A stretch of DNA of 20,035 bases from Streptomyces sp. NRRL F-2664 (GTDB lineage Bacteria; Actinomycetota; Actinomycetes; Streptomycetales; Streptomycetaceae): NCBI RefSeq assembly GCF_000719345.1, contig NZ_JOFX01000060.1:1-20035 (forward strand), in the 5' to 3' direction. The first letter of the stretch is position 1, and every line of letters starts with the position of its first letter. The notes beneath the pieces were generated by a model. It was not told the origin of the DNA. It made no database searches and saw only the letters and a list, made by a program, of their open reading frames with translations. A program made the translations under genes and the position numbers. Shown one piece after another: positions 1 through 7,945 of the stretch.

Positions 1-1071
1 CGCTACCTCCACACCGACCGCCGCGGCAACACCATCCACGAAACCGGACCCGACGGCGGCACAGCCGCCACCCGCCGCTACACCGACTACGGCCAGGAAA
101 CCCGCCCCGACGGCACCCCCGCCACGGGCTTCCGCGCCGCAGACCCCGCCGCCAACCCCTTCCGCTTCGGCGGCGAATACACCAACACCGAAAACGGCAC
201 CGACTACACCCCCGCCCGCCTCTACCACCGCGCCACCGGCCGCTTCACCACCCGCGACCCCCACCCCACACCCCTCAACAAATACCAAGCCTACGCAGCC
301 AACCCCATAGAACACACCGACCCGAGCGGAAACCTGCCGTTCAAGATCAGGTTTCGGGCTCTAGGCTATAAGAAGGACGCACCAAATTTTGATTCCGCCC
401 GTGTCACCGCCCGCATGAAACCGCTTACATCATCCCACTTTCACAACTCAGCTATTCAAAAAATGCAGATGTACATGGCACGCCAGAAAGGTGAGCGGGC
501 AGCAGAGGAGGGAAGGCCCAAGATGGGCGCCCCGAAGGAAGCGGCGGAACAGCTCCAGGGATTTCTGGGCGCCAAAGGAATGAACTTTGAAACATGGAAG
601 GGAAATATAATACTCCTCACTAAGCCAGAGCACTGGATGACGGGAAGCCTAGAATTCCGGACCGCCCTGGAGATGATATACGAAACCCAAGATGATGCGG
701 CGTTCAGAATGGCTTCCGAGATAGAAAGGAAGGCGCAAGGGGGAAATTTATCGGTTCGGAAGGCCAAACCTAACGCCGACCTACCCCTGATCTGGATAGA
801 TTATCTCCTCACGGCCACTTACATCTCCAGTGCACGCCTGAATTCTTCGCCCCGCGATAAATACTTCGGGCTGAGAGCCGCCGGCCTTGGATACCTCGAA
901 AGCATGCTGATTAGGCTTCAAGCGACACACCGGGCCGCCAGGCAACCCGGGCCGGATTTCCTATCCCATGGCGGATATCTAGTATGGGCCCCGATTGTGA
1001 TAAGCGGATTTGACGAACCAGAGAAAATTCCACTGACGTCGCGTCCCCGCGCTGCGTCCTCGCGATGGTGA
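1..1071 (+). CDS. RHS-repeat polymorphic toxin, C-terminal part (RHS core end plus variable toxin tip); 5' end outside window
   Basis: The frame is open from base 1 to the TGA at 1069-1071 (356 residues visible). Residues 1-111 are the end of an RHS core: YD-type text (RYTDYGQE), FRFGGEYTN, then LYHRATGRFTTRDP and the closing NPIEHTDPSGN, the usual boundary before the variable tip. In the family the core forms a shell around a C-terminal toxin that is released and varies between strains. Residues 112-356 are that tip. Its bases (about 340-1030) are clearly poorer in GC and use A/T-ending codons unlike the core, typical of an exchanged cassette. I recognise no toxin motif in it. The last ten residues (SRPRAASSRW) return to high GC, so the tip may have lost its natural end by recombination near 1035. 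No immunity gene is evident downstream. An internal ATG at 415 lies inside this frame and is not a likely start. Confidence 0.85.
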   Translation, partial: RYLHTDRRGNTIHETGPDGGTAATRRYTDYGQETRPDGTPATGFRAADPAANPFRFGGEYTNTENGTDYTPARLYHRATGRFTTRDPHPTPLNKYQAYAANPIEHTDPSGNLPFKIRFRALGYKKDAPNFDSARVTARMKPLTSSHFHNSAIQKMQMYMARQKGERAAEEGRPKMGAPKEAAEQLQGFLGAKGMNFETWKGNIILLTKPEHWMTGSLEFRTALEMIYETQDDAAFRMASEIERKAQGGNLSVRKAKPNADLPLIWIDYLLTATYISSARLNSSPRDKYFGLRAAGLGYLESMLIRLQATHRAARQPGPDFLSHGGYLVWAPIVISGFDEPEKIPLTSRPRAASSRW

Positions 1072-1310
1072 ATCCGGGATCGGCGGCGGAGGTGCGATGA
1101 AGTGGCCAGAGAGGACAGCGCGCGTCAACAGGTACCGACAAGGATGTGGTGGTGGCCGACATTCTGGCACTCCGCTCAATAACACCGGCGGAGCGTTCCA
1201 GGGGCGTTGCGTCTCGAGATAATCGGCCTCGCATGCGGCGCCGTCGTCCGACCGGTCCCGAAGACCCAGCCTGGGTGAAGCCGGAAAGCTACGGTGGGCA
1301 TTGTCGTTCC
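1072..1310. other. Non-coding stretch after the RHS gene, no convincing gene
   Basis: This is where an immunity gene would be expected, but neither strand shows a reading frame with consistent third-position GC or a recognisable protein. Composition is high GC again. It may be recombination debris. Confidence 0.4.
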
Positions 1311-1336
1311 GGCGGCCCCGCTATGGCGGGGCCGCC
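1311..1336. terminator. Perfect 11-bp hairpin, likely terminator of the minus-strand gene remnant
   Basis: GGCGGCCCCGC, loop TATG, GCGGGGCCGCC. The minus-strand stop codon (CTA on this strand, 1321-1323) lies in the loop side of the hairpin. There is no T tract, which is common in high-GC actinobacteria. Confidence 0.5.
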
Positions 1337-1560
1337 TTCCGCTGTCCGCTGCCCCGCAGATAGCGCGTGTTGGTGTTCACGTTCGCCGAGAACTCCGTCA
1401 GACGCTCCTTGGCCTGGTCCCGGTCTTCGGCAGTGGTCGGCCAGACGTCGGTCACTTCTCTCGCCGGGAAGACGGATCGCAGCGACTTCTGGGCGGAGCC
1501 GTGGAACGGCGCCGAGGGACGGCCTTCGCCCCTGCGCTGCCGGGGCGGGCTCGCAGTCGG
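1321..1560 (-). pseudogene. C-terminal remnant of an unidentified minus-strand protein
   Basis: Read on the minus strand, the segment ending with TAG at 1321-1323 has almost uniform G/C third positions and a protein-like sequence (…REVTDVWPTTAEDRDQAKER, then LTEFSANVNTNTRYLR and GQRKAAPP). That supports a real former coding end. Going upstream the coding signal fades between about 1500 and 1640, where the zeta-like gene begins on the other strand, so the 5' part is lost. I cannot name the family; a mobile-element enzyme is possible but unsupported. Confidence 0.45.
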
Positions 1561-1623
1561 GGTCGTTGTGGCCGCCGTCCGAACAGCACGTCGGTTCGCC
1601 GGGTCGTAGCCGGGCGCCGGTGC

Positions 1624-2505
1624 GGGTACCTGAGCGGCATCATCACCCGGCCCGATCCGCGCGCCGTCTACGTGCTGGGGCAGCCCGGGGCGGGCAAGCT
1701 CCTGGCCGCGAGAATGGTGCGGCGAGCGATGCGGCCGGGCACGACTCACCTGATCGGCGACGACCTCAAGGCCCAGCACCCTGACTACCTGCAGCTGCTG
1801 CGAGAGGACCCTCGCCGTGCCGGAGCAGCGATCCGGGCGGACTACCGGGCCTGGTTCACCCAGGCCGAGCAGTACGTGCGGGAGCGGCGTGGTGACGTCC
1901 TGAACGAGGGCGCGCCGGGCAGCGTCGAGGAGCTTTTCGACAGCGCACTGCCGTACGCGGCCAGCGGCTACCCGGTCGAACTCGTAGTCCTGGTCGTCCG
2001 CGAGGCCGACAGCCGTCAGGCCACCGCGCTGCGCTACGCCCGGTCTTTGCAGATCGGTCTCACCCCCAGGTTCACCACGCGGTCGGGGCACCGGACCTGC
2101 TTCCACGCGCTCACCGGTGTCGTCACCGCCGCCGAGCGCCATCCGGCGATCACCGCGATCACGGTGATCCGACGGGACGGCCGCGCCCTGCTGCGTCACG
2201 AGGCCGGCGGCGCCGGGAGCGCGTCATGGGCCCTGGCGGCGGAACGGGCACGCCCGTACACCGAGCAGGAGGCCGCCGCGTTCTTCCGACTCCACCACGG
2301 TCTGTGGCGAGCGCTCCCCCGGCACCGCGACGAACTGGAGGAGATGGTCGCGCTCGCCCGCCCGCTGATGCAGCCCGGGATGCAGCCGGCCCGGATCGAC
2401 CGGCCGCACCCCTCCCTGTGGCCTCTGCCCGTCGCCGCGGCCGCGGAGCTCGGTGTGAGGGAGCCGGTCTACGACGCGTCAAAGTCCTTCAGCCGGGCCG
2501 CGTAG
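1624..2505 (+). pseudogene. Zeta-toxin-like P-loop kinase, 5'-truncated, altered Walker A
   Basis: Zeta toxins are P-loop kinases that phosphorylate UDP-N-acetylglucosamine (some related enzymes use other substrates). The recognisable domain begins at YLSGIITRPDPRAVYVLGQPGAGK, followed by HLIGDDLKAQHPDY, a helical stretch, LNEGAPGS at the position of the family's E-containing strand, YPVELVVLVV, and a C-terminal region RARPYTEQEAAAFFRLHHG common in Streptomyces zeta proteins. Two things speak against function. No start codon or ribosome site precedes the domain: the bases upstream belong to a minus-strand remnant. The Walker A is GQPGAGK-L instead of GAGK-S/T, removing the Mg/phosphate hydroxyl, and the usual basic residue after DDL is Lys. 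It ends at 2505, overlapping the 3' end of the minus-strand small gene by 37 bp. Confidence 0.65.
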
Positions 2506-2738
2506 ACCTCCTTGATCCGGGCCGCTTCCTCCAAGTCGGCGGTCGCAAGTTGCTGCTGGTCGGCGAGCGTGGCCTGACGGCCGGCCCGCAACTCCTCGAT
2601 CCGCTCCTCATCAGGCACCGGGGAGCGCTGCTCGGCGAGGAGCTGGTCGTTGTACCAGCTCACCACCGCCCGCACGGCGTCCGCGGCCTGCGCCTCGACA
2701 CCGCCTTCCAGACCGGAGAAGTCGGGGCTGTCGGACAT
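2469..2738 (-). CDS. Small acidic helical protein (89 aa), possible partner of the zeta-like gene
   Basis: ATG at 2736-2738 (MSDSPDFSGLEG…) is preceded by AAGGTGG at good spacing; the longer upstream frame lacks such a site. The protein is acidic, Ala/Glu/Gln-rich and predicted helical: a segment WYNDQLLAEQRSPVPDEERI, then a heptad-like stretch (EELRAGRQATLADQQQLATA) and a final helix ending RLKDFDAS. No catalytic motif. Small helical proteins of this style sit near zeta-type toxins in Streptomyces, which suggests an antitoxin or accessory role. Here the two genes converge tail to tail rather than forming the usual operon, so the link is inference. It is divergent from the STAND NTPase gene, sharing a ~190-bp upstream region. 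Confidence 0.6.
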   Translation of the reverse strand: MSDSPDFSGLEGGVEAQAADAVRAVVSWYNDQLLAEQRSPVPDEERIEELRAGRQATLADQQQLATADLEEAARIKEVYAARLKDFDAS

Positions 2739-2932
2739 GGCTACCACCTTCGTGTTGATCTTGCCGGAAACGGTCATTGTCTCCCTGGCCGATTCCGGTG
2801 GCACAGTGCCGCGACGCGCCGCGTTCGCGTACGGAATGCCTTCGCGCTCTCCGGCGCGCGGGGGATGCTTCCCCAAGGGGCCGCATACCGGCATAGGTTG
2901 GCCCGAGGTGATCATCGAATCGGGGGTTGGAC
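2739..2932. promoter_or_regulatory. Divergent intergenic region between the small minus-strand gene and the STAND NTPase
   Basis: It contains both genes' 5' signals. On the plus side GCATAGGTT (around 2891-2899) resembles an actinobacterial -10 (TAGgnT) about 30 bp before the GTG, with GGGGG just ahead of the start. A short CCCC-AA-GGGG inverted repeat lies near 2871-2881. No strong -35 is evident. Confidence 0.3.
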
Positions 2933-5598
2933 GTGGCAGGTCGGGATCTCAGGGCGCTGTTCAGCACGAACGACCGCGGCCTGGAGGCCGGAGAACCGTT
3001 CACCAACCGCCAGATGCAGTGGGAGCTCGTCGCGGCCGCGCTCAGCGAGCACCTGCGGCACACCGCCGATGCGGCCTTCGACGTGGAGGACCTCGAGGTG
3101 CCGCGCGACAACGTGCTCGCGTTCCACGGGGTCGGCGGCATCGGCAAGACGACGCTGTCCCGCAAGCTGGAGGCAGCACTGGCCAGCGCCGACCGGCCCG
3201 CGCAGTGGGGCGAGCCGATCTGGGCCGGGGAGCGGATTCTGCCCGTACGGATCGACCTGTCCCGCTCAGCCGGCACCGACTTCGAACAGCTCGTGCTGAC
3301 GATCCGGGCCGCGCTCAGCACGCTCGGCCGGCCGCTGCCCGCCTTCGACGTGGCGCTGCGCCGCTACTGGGAACAGCAACACCCCGGCGAGAGTCTGGAG
3401 TAGTACCTGCGCCGCGGCGGCCTGGTCGGCCGGTTCGGCAAGGCCCTGCCGCAGCAGATGCAGTCCGCCATGGCCGACGTCGCCCAGGCCCTCCTCCTGC
3501 CCGGCAGCATCGGCACCGCCGTCGGACAGGTGACCGGCTCCCTGGTCCGCGCCCTGCGCGAGCGCAGGCAGACCGTACGGGCACTCGCCGGCTGCGCCCG
3601 GCTCGCCGACCTGCTGGAAGCCGAACCCGACCTGGAATCGCTCAGCTTCTATCCGCACCTGCTCGCGTGGGAGCTCGCCCAGCTCCCGGCCGACAAGCGC
3701 GTCACACCGGTGATCCTGCTGGACACCTTCGAGGACGTCGGCGACCGCACCCACCGCGACCTGGAGCGCCTCATCCAGCGGGTGGTGTGGCTGATGCCCA
3801 ACGCCTACTTCATCGTCACCGGCCGCTCCCGCCTGCAGTGGGCCGACCCCGCCCTGCAGGGCCAGCTCGACTACACCGGACCCACCGCCTGGCCCGGCCT
3901 GGCCGGCGCCGCCATCCCCGGGGCGCGCACGCCCGGAACGGCAGCAGCGGGCCGCGGGCGGCAGGTGCTGATCGGCGACTTCTCACCGGAGGACTGCGAC
4001 GACTACCTCGCCCGCCGGCTCTCCCGCGACGGCCAACCCCTCCTCAACGCCCCCATCCGGCAGACCATTACCGAACGTTCCCACGGCCTGCCCCTCTACC
4101 TCGACCTATCGGTACTTCGCTTCCTGGAGATCCGCCGTACCCGCGAGCCGGTCCCGGCCGACTTCGACCACGACTTCGGCGCCCTGATCGCCAGCACTCT
4201 GTCCGACCTCACGCCCGACGAACGCCACGTCCTGCGCTCCATCAGCCTGCTGGACGCCTTCGACCCCTCGCCACTGCGGCCGCCGGCCTGGGGCATGAAG
4301 CTCCGGCGATGCGGCTAATCGAGCGGCCGTTCATCCGCGAGAACCCCTTCGGCCTGTGGCCCTATCACCTGCACGGCCTGATCCGCTCCACCATCCGCAG
4401 CGCCGACGACGCCACCGACGACCGCTGGACCCAGCGGGACTGGCAGCAGGCCGCAGATCGAGCCCTGGCCGCCCTCGGCGCCCAATGGGCCGCGCACACC
4501 GGACGGGACCGGATGCTCCTGGTCGGCTGCCTGCGCCAAGGCCTCCCCCTCGCCCGCGACTTTCAGCTCGACCTCGGCTGGCTCGCCGACGCGGCCGGGC
4601 CTACGTCAGCGACTCCGTGTGGGAGCCCATCGCCCCACCCGCCCGGCCCGGCGGCACCAGCACACTGGAAACGGCCGCCGACACCCTCGTCGAACTCCTC
4701 GCCGCACTCGCCCGCCGCCAGCACGAGCACCGCTCCGTCACCGTCTCCCGGCTCACCACCGTCACCAGCAGCGGACTGCTGCCGGCCGACCTGCACGAAA
4801 TGGCCGTGTACTACCTCGCCAAGGCCCACCGTGACCTCGGCAACTCCGCTGCCTCCCGCCAGGGCATGCAGGTCGTCGCCGATGGTGGCGGCCGCCTCGC
4901 ATTCGCCGCCCGCCGCGGCCTGGTCCACCTCGCCCGGCTCGCCGGGAGACTTCCCCACCGCGTACGACACCGCCCAGACCCTCGGCTGGGCCGGCCGCCA
5001 GCACCGTGTCGAAAGCGACATCCTTTGGCCCCACGGCGACATGGACCGCGCGGCCGCCGCCTACGCTGCCGCACGCGACCTGGCCGAACAGCACGGCGTC
5101 GCCGGAGAACGCGCCACCAGCCAAGCCCAGCGCGCCCTCGTCCTCGCCTTCACCGACCCGGACGCCGCGGACGACGAACTGCACCTCGCCGAGCAGCTCC
5201 TCACCGGCCTCGACCTCCGTGCCACCAACTTCACGGTGAGGATCGCGTCGCTCGTCCGTGACGCGGGCGCCCTTCCTGGTCTTGAGGCCGCCCAAGCGCT
5301 ACGCACCGAGATCCGCGACACCGGCATCACTGCGGCCGAAGCCGTCCTCGAACTCGCCCTGGCCTTTCACCACGCCGTCCAGGGCGAGGAGGACAAGGTC
5401 CAGGTCGTCATCAGCCGGCTACGCGAACTCGCCGGGACCGGCGACTACGCCTACTACGCCGACATCGCCCACTTCATGGCCGGCCTCCGCCTGCCCGACG
5501 GCTCCTCCGCCCACTGGCTCGACGGCCTGGAGACAGTCCGCGCCCGCTGGCAGCAGCTCGTCCTGACCCGCCGAACGCACCTCGGCACCGACCAGTAG
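2933..5598 (+). pseudogene. STAND-type P-loop NTPase with C-terminal helical repeats, broken by one stop and three frameshifts
   Basis: The restored protein would be about 890 aa, probably starting at GTG 2933 (GGGGG ahead of it; TTG 2927 is an alternative). It has Walker A GVGGIGKT (residues 66-73), Walker B VILLDTFED near base 3710, sensor-like FIVTGRSRLQW near 3810, a winged-helix-like segment, then paired helices resembling TPRs (AVYYLAKAHRDLGNS; AAAYAAARDLAEQHG). Such signal-transduction NTPases act as sensors or switches, and several relatives serve in phage defence. Lesions: amber TAG at 3401-3403 (…GESLE*YLRRGG…, same frame continues); loss of one C in the run 4264-4267 (restores DAFDP-LATAAAGL); loss of one base near 4594 (restores LADAARAYVSDSVWE); one extra base near 4946 (restores HLARLAGDFPTAYD). 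Between lesions the coding text is clean, so decay is recent or the shifts are sequencing errors. Confidence 0.8.
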
Positions 5599-5806
5599 CC
5601 CCAGTTTCCAGGGGCAGGGCGTCAGGTCCCGGACAGGAACCGGTTCACCGATCCACCGGTCGGGGGCAGTGGTGGCGATGATCGCCCCATCGGAACGGTC
5701 TAGCGTTGTCGGTGGTGGGAGGTACCGTCAGTCAGTTAGGCGCTCGGCAGCGTGGCTGGGCGCCGACCGGAGACGGATCCCCGTCTCCAGCATGGCTGGA
5801 GGTTGC
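5599..5806. other. Intergenic region between the STAND pseudogene and the CoiA-like gene
   Basis: A weak GCCCC…GGGGC inverted repeat follows the stop (about 5599-5614). No gene seen on either strand. The 3' part must carry the promoter of the following gene, but no clear -35/-10 pair was found. Confidence 0.3.
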
Positions 5807-6331
5807 ATGGCCCTGGACAGACGCCGAGTGCAGACCGCAGTGATCGGCCACGCCGATTCCGAGCTCCCCGTGGTCCTTCCGATAGAAGCGATAGAGCTCG
5901 ACGACTTCCGGGCCCGCCATACCGGCGAGACCTACTGGTGCGGGGTGTGGCTGGGTGGGTGCGGACACCAGCTCACCACCAAGCTGTGCACCGATCGCGC
6001 CTGCCACTTCGCCCACGTGCCGGACCCCGAGCGCACCTCCAGCTGCGCCCGGAAGGCGTCCGGTGTCTCCAGTGCGGACCACCTGTACGTCAAGCACGGG
6101 CTGCTGAACTGGATGGCAGAGCAGGACATCACCGCCACCGCCGCCATCCCGCGGGATGCGGATGGCGCGATCGGTGGGGAATTGCTCTTCACCCCCGCCG
6201 GGCGTACCAGCCTGCGGGTCCTGCTCTCCGAAACGCCCGGCTTCCCCGTACCGGCGGGAGAGGACGCCGCGCGCCTGGTGCTGGGGCCCGAGATGCCGTC
6301 CGACCCGGACGTGCTGTTGCAGCAGGGATAA
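5807..6331 (+). CDS. CoiA-like / zinc-binding N-terminal domain protein, C-terminally truncated
   Basis: ATG at 5807 has GGAGG at 5798-5802, four bases upstream; the frame is open further 5' but without such a site. The protein (174 aa, MALDRRRVQTAVIGHADSEL…) has a Cys/His cluster: WCGVWLGGCGHQLTTKLC, DRACHFAHVPDP, SSCARKASG, then SSADHLYVKHGLLNWMAEQ. This is the arrangement of CoiA-type competence/nuclease-associated proteins, where Cys/His pairs bind zinc ahead of a nuclease-like helix. Streptomyces members that I recall are several hundred residues long, so this copy stops early: its frame ends at TAA 6329-6331 exactly where unrelated fragments begin. It is probably non-functional or reduced to the binding domain. 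Confidence 0.6.
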   Translation: MALDRRRVQTAVIGHADSELPVVLPIEAIELDDFRARHTGETYWCGVWLGGCGHQLTTKLCTDRACHFAHVPDPERTSSCARKASGVSSADHLYVKHGLLNWMAEQDITATAAIPRDADGAIGGELLFTPAGRTSLRVLLSETPGFPVPAGEDAARLVLGPEMPSDPDVLLQQG

Positions 6332-6334
6332 ATG

Positions 6335-6490
6335 AGCCGGCCGAGCCGTTTGCCGGAGTCGTGCAGGCGGCAGGGCCAGGGAGACCACCCAGATCGAGCT
6401 GCGAGGGAGTTCCTTGGCGGCCTCGGCCGCCTTCCTGATGCGCCGGACCAGTTCGGGGTCGTCGGTCGGTCGCCGGGCGTTGCTCCGGGT
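6335..6490 (-). pseudogene. Unidentified minus-strand coding remnant
   Basis: On the minus strand this stretch has G/C third positions and protein-like text (RRPTDDPELVRRIRKAAEAA, KELPRSSIWVVSLALPP). It has no start or stop of its own, since the frame stays open into the antisense of the CoiA-like gene. Family unknown. Confidence 0.3.
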
Positions 6491-6538
6491 CCGAGGAGGC
6501 GGGATGTCCCGCCGGAGGGGGCGTTGGGGCCGGAGAGA

Positions 6539-6718
6539 CCGTGTCCGTGGTGGCACGAGGTGAACACGTACGCGTTCCAGTCGGCGTTCGTGGACGCGGA
6601 CCGGGCGTGGAAGAACTGGCTGGACTCGTTGCGCGGTGCGCGGGCGGGGCGGAAGATCGGCTACCCGCGGTTCAAGAAGAAGGGCCGGGCCCGGGACGCC
6701 TTCCGCCTCCATCACAGC
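6539..6718 (+). pseudogene. TnpB/OrfB (IS200/IS605-type) fragment, about 57 aa
   Basis: Frame reads WWHEVNTYAFQSAFVDADRA, WKNWLDSLRGARAGRKIGYP, RFKKKGRARDAFRLHH. The block 'Q.A..D.DRAWKN(W/F)…GYPRFKKKGR.RD.FRL' is the conserved N-terminal region of TnpB-family RNA-guided nucleases. Both sides end abruptly in unrelated sequence, so this is only a scrap; the RuvC-like and zinc-ribbon parts are absent. Confidence 0.7.
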
Positions 6719-6850
6719 CCCTTGACCTGGGCACACAGGCTGGTGAAGGTCACGGTTTCCCCCAGCCGGGCAGCGTGTTCCAGCACGTCCCGGACACCGT
6801 CGGCGAGGCCGGCCGCGTCGGGCTGCGAGGCGGCGGGCGGGACACGCGGT
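6712..6850 (-). pseudogene. Minus-strand C-terminal fragment (…LGETVTFTSLCAQVKGL)
   Basis: Minus-strand reading ending with TGA at 6712-6714 has clean G/C third positions for about 40 codons (PDAAGLADGVRDVLEHAARL, GETVTFTSLCAQVKGL). This resembles a short helical module found at the end of some Streptomyces plasmid proteins, but I cannot name the parent. It abuts the TnpB scrap, which probably marks the break. Confidence 0.4.
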
Positions 6851-7048
6851 GGCCGGCCTGGCAGGGGCAGCCGGGGGGGCACGCGGCATGGGCGCCGACA
6901 GCGTGGGAGCGGTCTGCCATGCCGGTCGGGGCACACGGATGTCGACGTTGCCCCTCCCGCTCCACGAACCCACCTCCCTGCGCATCGGCCTGGTTGACCA
7001 TCAGCTCGGCAGGACCGTACACGGACCCACTGACAACGCCCTCTGGCC

Positions 7049-7088
7049 TCAGCGGCCGAGCCGCCGGTAGAAGCGGCTCGGCCGCTGA
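7049..7088 (-). terminator. Strong hairpin terminator downstream of the DciA-like gene
   Basis: Perfect 15-bp stem: TCAGCGGCCGAGCCG (7049-7063), 10-nt loop, CGGCTCGGCCGCTGA (7074-7088). It lies about 20 bp past the stop of the minus-strand gene ending at 7109. No T tract. Confidence 0.75.
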
Positions 7089-7108
7089 TGGGCGGGTCCG
7101 TTCCGCGA

Positions 7109-7945
7109 TCACGCCGACGTACGTAGCGCATGAGGCTGCTGCGGGAGGGCTGGCTGCGTGGCGGCCTGCCGACCGGTGCGCTCGGCACGGGCTCGACGCA
7201 GGGCGGCAGCCTCGGTCACCGCAGCCTGGCGGCGCCACTCTGCACGATCCTGCTCCATCGGGGTCGGCGCATCGTCCGGGACGGCGTCGGGTTCGGGGAA
7301 CGCGCGGCGGGACAGTTCCCGCATCGCGGCGGTCTGCCGTTCCACCGCTTCCGCGATGCCCAGGTCCACCCGGCGGGACAGCGCGACCTCCTGGTGGGCG
7401 GCGAGTGCGCGCCGGTAGCCCTCGCACGCGGTCTCCCTGGTCCTCGGGGGGCCGGTGGGCACGGCCGGAGCTGGGTCCGCCGGAGCAGCATCAGCCGGAC
7501 CGGGGGCGGGCGCGGCGCCGGGCGGCAGGATGCGCAGCGAGCTCACCATGGTGCGGCCCGCCGCCTTGTTGGCGGCCGCGATGAGGCGGGTCTGCTCCAG
7601 CCGGGCCTTCGTCCCCCAGGCAGTCGACTCCGGGCACACGGTGAGCCGGCCGGAGCCGGGGCCGTACGACACGGCGGCGACGTGACCGGCGAGCTCGGGG
7701 GCGATGGCTACCCACCGCTCCCGCAGCGTCGCACCAGCAGCTGGCAGCTCCCAGGCCCGCTCGGTGGCCAGCGCACCGATCGCCGTACTCAGTCCCATCG
7801 GCTCGCGGCCGTCCCGCCGCACTGTACGAATCGGCCGCGGCTTCGGCTTCGCCTTCTGGCCGCCGCCGTTCGTCCGGGCCGCCTCCATCGCGGCCCGCAG
7901 CGCTACGCGGGCCAGGTCCACCCCGGACGTCTCGCTGCCGCTCAT
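7109..7945 (-). CDS. DciA/DUF721-like protein (278 aa)
   Basis: ATG at 7943-7945 overlaps the TGA of the upstream gene (ATGA), so translation is coupled. The N-terminal half matches the DUF721/DciA pattern: DLARVALRAAMEAARTNGGG, then basic linker KAKPKPRPIRTVRRDGREPM, LSTAIGALATERAWELP, ERWVAIAPELAGHVAAVSYG, GRLTVCPESTAWGTKARLEQ, TRLIAAANKAAGRTMVSSLR. In bacteria DciA loads the replicative helicase; in actinobacteria a chromosomal DUF721 gene sits beside recF and gyrB. A second copy on an accessory element next to a plasmid-type winged-helix protein suggests a role in the element's own replication. The C-terminal ~120 residues are Ala/Arg/Glu-rich helical with no known motif. Confidence 0.75.
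   Translation of the reverse strand: MSGSETSGVDLARVALRAAMEAARTNGGGQKAKPKPRPIRTVRRDGREPMGLSTAIGALATERAWELPAAGATLRERWVAIAPELAGHVAAVSYGPGSGRLTVCPESTAWGTKARLEQTRLIAAANKAAGRTMVSSLRILPPGAAPAPGPADAAPADPAPAVPTGPPRTRETACEGYRRALAAHQEVALSRRVDLGIAEAVERQTAAMRELSRRAFPEPDAVPDDAPTPMEQDRAEWRRQAAVTEAAALRRARAERTGRQAATQPALPQQPHALRTSA

Noticed and set aside
456..767. Minus-strand frames opposite the RHS tip as an immunity gene
   Set aside because: They lie wholly antisense to the toxin tip, lack ribosome sites and show no coding bias.
1146..1784. Plus-strand 212-codon frame and upstream part of the 1294 frame
   Set aside because: No domain, irregular third-position GC, and overlaps both the minus-strand remnant and the zeta-like domain in another frame.
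2650..5598. A 982-codon continuous plus-strand frame beginning at 2650
   Set aside because: Its first half is out of frame with the P-loop NTPase and reads as Arg/Pro/Ala-rich low-complexity text; only the parts after 4265 carry real protein sequence, as segments of the frameshifted gene.
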